DNA of 64,000 nt from Chondrus crispus (taxonomy: Eukaryota > Rhodophyta > Florideophyceae > Gigartinales > Gigartinaceae): the NCBI RefSeq assembly GCF_000350225.1, contig NW_005178810.1, positions 285,508 to 349,507 of the forward strand. The letters run 5' to 3'. The notes below the pieces were generated by a model. The model was not told where the DNA came from and searched no databases. It was given only the letters and a program-made list of their open reading frames with translations. Each line of letters starts with the position of its first letter. The stretch's first letter is position 1. A program made the translations under genes and the position numbers. This document shows, one piece after another, positions 58,316-64,000 of the stretch.

Positions 58316-60283
58316 ATGGTAGCCCGTTGTGCCACTTTCCCTATCCTTGTAACTCTCTTACTCTTCCGTGTTGCACATTCCATCCGCTGCCAGCACAGCA
58401 AGCACTGCAAAACTGATGATCCCAAACTTCTAGGCTTGTGCGCCCCACGCCACCGCGTGTGCTTCACCATTCCGCATCCAGCTCGTCAAGCTACCGAAGA
58501 CGACGATCACGACGACGAAGACGCCCCGTTGTTTGTCTCCTCGTCTGAATTGATCGAGGAAGCTAACGCTGACAAACTTTCCGTCGCTGCCAAACGCGAC
58601 GTTATCGACGCGGTCAAAACCATCTACATGAACATCAACCCACACCGATTTCTACATGAAAACCTCCTCAAGATCGATTTTCCAGCCGCGCTGGACAGCA
58701 TTGACATCACCGAAGAAATGACCAATGTCGAGTTTCATGAGAACATGATGAATGCTTTCCAACTCATGGATGACTATCATTCAGTATTTGTCTCGCCGGA
58801 ACCGTTGAGATCTTCCGTCGCCACGCTTGGCTTCGTCGTCGCCAAGTTTTTCGAGGAAGGATCCAGGCAACGACAGTATATCGTCAATGATTTGCTCGCT
58901 GAGCTCATACCGTCCAATTCTTCCTTTGGTATCGGATCAGAGCTACTCCTTATCGATGGTGTGCCCATCGACAAGCATGTTCTCACTCTCGGCAAGAATT
59001 CTCCTGCCTCCAACCTAGCAGCCCAGATCGATTTTGGCATTTTTCTGGTGTACTTCCGATATCTATCAACCGATCCTATTCCTTTCAGTCCAACTGTCGA
59101 TATAGTTTATCTGACAACAGAGGGAATCAGGAAATCGATCACGCTCCCATGGTTCTTTGCCAAACTTAATACCCAAGAGGCCGCGGACACCATGTCCCAT
59201 GCAGTGCATCCTGCTGCATATCAACCACTACATGGAAGGCCCAATCGTGCGGTTTTCTCCGAAGCGGACAAGCGCAAGTTGTACGAAGAAGTTACCGCAG
59301 AGCCGTTAGACATCACTACGCGAGTCGTCGAGAACGGCCGTGTGCCAATCGAGGTTTCATCCGAGTTCACTGAGCGCTTCACCGCAGAAGTGATTCTAAC
59401 CAAATCCGGTCTAATCGGTCGATTTGTAATACCAGATTTCGGAGCTCGCGTGTCATTGGGGCTGGCTCTGGAAATTGCTCGCATCCTGCGCCTCATGCCC
59501 CTCAACGGATTGATCATGGATCTTCGATACAATTCAGGGGGAGATGGGGACTACGCCAAGGTGCTCGCTGAATCGCTAGTAAGCGAGACCGTGCCGCCTA
59601 ACCCACTTACACTTCGGGCGTCCCAGTTTCTGCAAGACCTGTTGCTGTCGGCAGACACGAAAAATGTGACCGCGGAGGAATTTGCCCCGTTTCCCCCGCT
59701 CATCCGCGCGCTAAACACATCACTTGCTATTGGTGAGCAGTTCACAGGTCCAATTCTTGACTTATATTCTTCAGAGTTCAGGGAGCGGTTTGTTCCTCGG
59801 GCTTACTTTGGCCCTGTGATAACCCTGGTGGATGGAATGTGCTACTCTGCAGGGGATTTATATACGTCCTTGCAAAAAGACTATGGGTTTTCGCGTGTAG
59901 TCGGTGTATCGGACAACGTTGGAGCTGGGGGCGCTTCCGTTTATCGATACTCTCAACTTGCTGAGTTATTCCCGCAAAAGATAAAGAAGGTGGAATCTGA
60001 GTTCACTACGGCATTTCTGCGCTTTTTCCGAAGCGGGACGAGTAAAGGCGCTATAGTAGAAAACTTCGGAATTAAGCCAGATGTGCGGTACTATCCGACC
60101 CGAAATGATGCCTTGTCGGATGATTGTGACTTGTACGAGTTTTTGGGTAGCATGTTGAAGGATATGAGAGAAGAAAAAGACGAGACCGGAATCGAACCGG
60201 AGGAGTTCGATGCTACGCCAGAGGAAGAGCCAACACCAGAGGAACGGCCAACGCTAGAGGAAGGGGAAACGCCAGAGGAATAG
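58316..60283 (+). CDS. Secreted S41 peptidase, CPAF-like (paralog)
   Basis: 655 residues, intron-free, paralogous over its whole length to the product of 34218-36203. Signal peptide at residues 1-22 (ATFPILVTLLLFRVAHS), then the Cys-rich start with the pattern C-x5-C-x9-C-x6-C (RCQHSKHCKTDDP, GLCAPRHRVC). Core sites: His155 (MDDYHSVF), IMDLRYNSGG at 400-409, Ser511 (GMCYSAGD), NVGAGGAS (534-541) and Glu582 (IVENFGIKPDV), the same CPAF-type triad as the paralog. Differences: an Asp/Glu run after the Cys-rich part (61-69, EDDDHDDED) and an acidic C-terminal tail with TPEEEPTPEERPTLEEGETP, built of a 6-7-residue PEE repeat. Coding GC is clearly lower than in the paralog. Start chosen as the only Met before the signal peptide. 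Likely exported or in the endomembrane system; substrate unknown. Confidence 0.9.
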   Translation: MVARCATFPILVTLLLFRVAHSIRCQHSKHCKTDDPKLLGLCAPRHRVCFTIPHPARQATEDDDHDDEDAPLFVSSSELIEEANADKLSVAAKRDVIDAVKTIYMNINPHRFLHENLLKIDFPAALDSIDITEEMTNVEFHENMMNAFQLMDDYHSVFVSPEPLRSSVATLGFVVAKFFEEGSRQRQYIVNDLLAELIPSNSSFGIGSELLLIDGVPIDKHVLTLGKNSPASNLAAQIDFGIFLVYFRYLSTDPIPFSPTVDIVYLTTEGIRKSITLPWFFAKLNTQEAADTMSHAVHPAAYQPLHGRPNRAVFSEADKRKLYEEVTAEPLDITTRVVENGRVPIEVSSEFTERFTAEVILTKSGLIGRFVIPDFGARVSLGLALEIARILRLMPLNGLIMDLRYNSGGDGDYAKVLAESLVSETVPPNPLTLRASQFLQDLLLSADTKNVTAEEFAPFPPLIRALNTSLAIGEQFTGPILDLYSSEFRERFVPRAYFGPVITLVDGMCYSAGDLYTSLQKDYGFSRVVGVSDNVGAGGASVYRYSQLAELFPQKIKKVESEFTTAFLRFFRSGTSKGAIVENFGIKPDVRYYPTRNDALSDDCDLYEFLGSMLKDMREEKDETGIEPEEFDATPEEEPTPEERPTLEEGETPEE

Positions 60284-61048
60284 GCGATGCTGGAAGCTTT
60301 TGATGAAGAGAACGACGGGCAATTAGAAGAAGCAAATGCTATCTATCCTAGGCAGTACAGAGCTTGAAGGAAAGACAGACTCTAAGAGTAGCATTAGTGT
60401 AATGTATATACTTTGTGCAGAAGAAAGCGAGTTACTCGGGATGGCACTAACCTGGCGGAAACAAGTGACGACAAGTATAAAGGATGGTTAGTTAAAATAG
60501 ACAATTGCCAAGCCTTGTGATATCCCTAGCGCTTTTTTTAATGATCACTAACTACAGTGTACGTTAATTTTGACGCTTTATAGCTCACTTTTTACCTAGT
60601 GCTTCGAGCTATCGAACTGCACGTCGATAACGGCCAATCAGACGAGTCGACTCGAAAAGGATTGGCAGAAAACGGATAAAGTCTCACTGTTTGGCGATGC
60701 TTCTTACAGTGACACCTGGGGACCTCTCATTTCGGGCTAGGTCCATTGTGTTGTTGCTGAGACCCGGTTCTAACTCAAGAGAAATCTTGATCACTCGCCT
60801 TCACAATATCATTGAGTGACCTGCAGCCTATTCATTGGATAGTTCGATGTTAATCTTTAACATTAAACTTTATCTCAGCACTGTAAGAAGTGTCTGTTTT
60901 TTGGAGGCGTCTACTGCCGGGAGCGAATCTTCCTTTTGTCTCACTTCCACACATCTCTTTCCTCTTTTTTCATTCGTATTTGCGCCAAACCTCCCGCCTC
61001 TGGCGGTTCTGTATTGGTAGTGCTTGTAGCTGTCGCGATCTCGTGAAA
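60284..61048. other. Intergenic stretch after the second S41 gene
   Basis: No gene recognised. The first 85 bp continue the acidic coding style after the stop (EAFDEENDGQLEEANAI-like) in the same frame, suggesting that the ancestral tail was longer. Confidence 0.5.
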
Positions 61049-62532
61049 ATGGAAGGATTGCCAAGGCGTTCCCCCCGTTGGCTTGCAGCTGAGAAATCGT
61101 TGCTAACAACGCCAACGCAATGCAACGCTCCGTGCGCTCCTGCGTCCATTTTCGTGCTATCGGCCGTTGTTGTGTGCACAAGGAGCTCGCCAAAATCATT
61201 CGCAACTAGTGTCAGGAGAACAGAAGCAGCTGTGGAAAGTGGCGTCGTTGACGTTTAACTGCCGCCGAGAGCACTTTTCGAAAATGTGCACGACGACCAT
61301 GACGTCCCCATGGAGAATAAGCTTTTCACAATCATCGCAAAGAAAACAAAGCGGACAAACGGGGAAATTGGAAAAGAATGTAAACGTCGTACATCAGGAA
61401 ACAAGATGGAACTGGTGTACCGAAACTACCTTTTGGTGCTGCAGAGGGAGAGGGAGGGAGTTTCATTTGAAAGAACGTGTGATGGGAATACAAAATTCAG
61501 CAGTTTGAACCAGTTCATAGAAGAATTTGAACAGAATGTATGCGATTTCGACAAACTACTTCCAGTCCAAATAATTGTACAGACCCTGAGGAAGTGTGGA
61601 GATCGAGGTTTGGGCGACAATGGAGAGCTTTCTCTACAAAAAAATCCTTCAAGCATCCCCGCAAATGTAGTGCCATTATTCTCAATTTCTGAATTTGTGA
61701 GGCTATGTGTAACTCTGTGTGATGATACTCCTTCGAGGAAAGCATTACTGGAATTTAACAACGCGCTCACGCTAGACAACTTTCGCACAAATTTTACTCG
61801 GGATGACCTCTGGCGGATTATTGCGAGGCGCTTTAATGATCATTTTATTTCATATAAACAGGATTTCTCCACGTCCGTACCGGGGGCATATTCCTCGGAG
61901 CCCCCCCTTTGCGAGAGATCTGCTGAAAAGTTGAAGAATCTCTATCAAAGGACACGATCTATGTTCACAAAACAATTTGAGGATTACCGTAAGTCGGGAA
62001 ACAACGATCCGTATAACTTCCATATTTTTTAGGTCCGCATGACAAGGAAGGGAACGTTGCGACAATGGATATGAAGCGAGTTTGGATATTTTTTGTGGTA
62101 TGCCGGTTGGGCACTAAGGAACCAGACCAGTTCTTGTTAGATGTAAGTTTACAAACATTTGAGATTGGTATGGAAGAGGGGGGTATGAGTTCTGCATTGA
62201 AGCCTAATTCATCATCTGGCAAGAGAAGGCGGAGTGCGTCATAAGAGGTGGCTGGGGAATAAATTAAGGAAATGAGAATGGAGAGTAAGGATCGCTGGGG
62301 CGAGGTGAAGGATATTATGACAAATGCACACAGCACCACGAACGTAGCTAGGAAGCCTACCTCGCTTTCCGACAAACTTAAAAAAGAGGACTGGTATGAC
62401 ATCATCGAGAAGCGCACAATGCGGTTGAAAAGGGTGAGAGACGCAGGGGCTGGCGAGGGCATTATTTCAATCTGCGAAAAGGGGCTATCGGAGGCTGTTG
62501 AGAAGTTCAACAACTTGCGAAGCGATGACTAG
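61049..62532 (+). pseudogene. Myb/SANT-like protein gene, decayed or spliced
   Basis: Main open stretch 61286-62032, preceded in the same frame by 61049-61258 (MEGLPRRSPRWLAAEKS) and a TAA at 61256. The central part has a Trp-containing helical block (RDDLWRIIARRFNDHF) followed by EKLKNLYQRTRSMFTKQFEDYR, which resembles the Myb/SANT-like DNA-binding domains found in transposon-linked proteins. After 62032 a matching frame goes on (KEGNVATMDMKRVWIFFVVC) to a TAA at 62242, with a second at 62257, and then to 62532 (helical, basic). Either a one-base shift at the T run before 62032 or a 44-bp intron (GTAAGT at 61989, TTTTTTAG ending 62032) joins the frames; the splice keeps frame. The later stops favour a pseudogene. 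Function unknown; DNA binding is inference. Confidence 0.45.
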
Positions 62533-62849
62533 TGACATATGGAACGTCCAGCTGCTCCACAACACGAAGCCGCACCCCGTCTTGGCCATCGCCTCGCCGT
62601 ACTGGAACACAGGCAGCCTCTTCACGTCCCCGCCCCACGCCGCCTCGCCGCCGCCGCCGCCGCCCGCGTACGCGAAGACGACGAGCGACGAAGAAGAGGA
62701 CGAACAACTGACGAGCGGAGGACAGAGACAGGATCGCAGGTTATTTTAAACGAGCAAGGGGTTGTAATTCCATACGTAGAGCAGCGACTACAGGTACCAA
62801 TCCGAAAATCACCTGCATGTAGTGTACCAACCCACCCCTCCATCAAGCC
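62533..62849. other. GC-rich stretch before the RTCB copy
   Basis: Composition jumps at about 62530. A CCGCCG run (62648-62668) gives Pro on the plus strand. A plus frame (VQLLHNTKPHPVLAIASPYW) is open to 62749 but not recognised. May hold the promoter of the RTCB copy. Confidence 0.4.
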
Positions 62850-64000
62850 ATGGAGGTCGAAGATCCTACTCCCAAGCCGCGCCGTTGCACCTACGAGGAA
62901 GAGTTGTCCTACCTTCGTCTTGTTTCCCCATGCCGTTAAGATATCTCCATCGGCTTCGTCCCCGACATGCTTGCCCCGGGCACCTTTACGTGAACGAAGT
63001 CCTCGCACCGCTAGTCAATGCCGAGCTTGAGCGCGCCGCCAAAAACCCGTCTCTCTCGGGCGGCTTTCTGCCCGCCGTCAAGCAAATCGCCAACGTCTCC
63101 TCACTCCCGGGAAGTGTCGCACGCTCCATCGCCATGCCCGACGTCCATTCAGGCTACGGCTTTGCCATCGGGAACGTCGCGGCCTTCGATATGGACGACC
63201 CGCAGGCCGTTTTCTCGCCGGGTGGTGTGGGCATTGACATAAACTGCGGCGTCCGTCCGGACGGACGCCGCAATTCGCAGCGGCCGCTGCGCACTAATCT
63301 CATGGAGCAGGATGTCCATCCATTTAAGGATGTGCTCGCCCAGACGCTCTTCGACCACATTCCTGTCGGCGTCGGTTCAAAAGGCATCATCCCGACGACC
63401 ATCCAGTCGCTCGAGGCCGCCTTGGAGCTCGGTATGGATTAGTCCCTGCGTGAGGGCTATGCCTGGTCCGAGGACAGGGAGTACTGCGAGGAGAATGGCC
63501 GCATGCTCCAGGCAGACCCGTGCGAAGTGTCTGCATGCGCGAAGAAGCGCAGCTTGATCCAGCTGGGCATGCTGGGCGCCGGCAATCATTACGCTCAGAT
63601 ACAGATTGTGGATGAGATCTTTGATGAAACGGCGGCTGCGGCGATGGGCGTCACGACTGTCGGACAAGTCGTCGCCATGATCCATTCGGGGAGCAGGGGC
63701 TTGGCACATCAGGTGGCTACGGATGCGTTGCAGCATATGGAAAAGGAGATGGCGAGGGATGGGATCGTGGTGAGTGATAGGCAGCTCGCGTGTGCGCGGA
63801 TCGAGAGCAATCATTTGGCCGAAATGGCAGCCGCAGCGAATTTTGCCTGGGTCAACCGGAGCTTGATGACGTTCTTAGCGAGACAGGTGTTTGCAAAGTT
63901 ATTTAAAAAGTCGCCGGCAGAGGAGAACATGCACGTGATCTACGACGTGAGCCACAACATTGCCAAAGTAGAAACGCTCAATGTATATGGGAAAGTGAGG
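62850..64000 (+). pseudogene. RTCB: tRNA-splicing ligase RTCB homolog, broken and cut by window end
   Basis: RTCB is the Mn/GTP-dependent ligase that joins tRNA exons and HAC1/XBP1-type mRNA halves. The sequence follows the human protein from its start through about 370 residues: [101 protein letters not shown]. Metal-site residues equal to human Cys122, His227, His259 and His353 are kept; the guanylated His lies beyond the window. Start ATG at 62850 ([19 protein letters not shown]) fits the eukaryotic length. Damage: TAA at 62937, a frame change near 62970-62985, a palindromic insertion of net 27 bp at about 63250-63285 ([10 protein letters not shown] between GVR and LRTN), TAG at 63440 replacing the Trp of GMDWSL, and a 4-5 residue loss after ACARIES. 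As the gene is essential, a working copy should exist elsewhere. Confidence 0.92.
63245..63272. repeat. Perfect 28-bp palindrome in the RTCB copy
   Basis: TGCGGCGTCCGTCC followed by its exact complement GGACGGACGCCGCA. The left half is ordinary RTCB coding sequence (NCGVR); the right half is its inverted copy, part of the extra codons. Confidence 0.95.

Noticed and set aside
1-64000. CRISPR array, bacterial operons or phage genes
   Set aside because: No regularly spaced direct repeats with unique spacers and no ribosome-binding-site-led gene trains; promoters and transposons are of eukaryotic kind.

Overview
This is a eukaryotic window of protein-coding islands set in transposon-rich DNA. 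The few host genes have no clear introns, many mobile elements are nested in one another, and the chromodomain Ty3/gypsy elements resemble those I know from oomycetes and red algae. My best guess is a florideophyte red alga of the Chondrus kind, but this is inference from gene style, not proof. One run of exactly 100 N (39783-39882) marks an assembly gap.

Layout. 1-2391: tail of a Ty3/gypsy element. 3640-13641: a Ty1/copia element whose 5' LTR was hit by a complete Ty3/gypsy copy on the minus strand (3821-9384); both insertions keep 5-bp target duplications. 13647-15777: gene-free DNA with a cluster of hairpins. 15778-27529: two 1-kb LTR-like repeats about 97% alike in opposite orientation; between them lie an unrecognised coding region and a minus-strand chromovirus fragment. 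Flanking duplications match only when read crosswise, suggesting that the 9.7 kb between them was inverted. 27530-28930: another gypsy fragment. 29836-32257: a pogo-type DNA transposon with TIRs and a TA duplication but a broken transposase. 34218-36203 and 58316-60283: two paralogous secreted S41 peptidases that look like the CPAF type, facing each other across 22 kb. 39883-42360: two tandem, decayed Sel1-repeat gene copies. 44440-44545: a PIF/Harbinger scrap. 46471-49300: a piggyBac element with a tRNA-like SINE inside. 49636-55151: a young, nearly whole Ty3/gypsy element with LTRs about 1% apart, sitting inside a small MITE that shares terminal sequence with the piggyBac element. 55591-55721: three back-to-back palindromes. 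61049-62532: a decayed Myb/SANT-like gene. 62850 to the end: a broken copy of the tRNA ligase gene RTCB, cut by the window edge.

The only two genes that look intact and under selection are the S41 peptidases. They share signal peptide, TATA-box spacing, catalytic triad candidates and C-terminal layout, so they are most simply an inverted gene duplication later spread apart by decayed genes and mobile elements. A second theme is palindromy. The 7-mer TACTGTA/TACAGTA occurs about 53 times by eye against about 8 expected, often inside hairpins, and a perfect 28-bp palindrome interrupts the RTCB copy. I see no operon-like or defence system.
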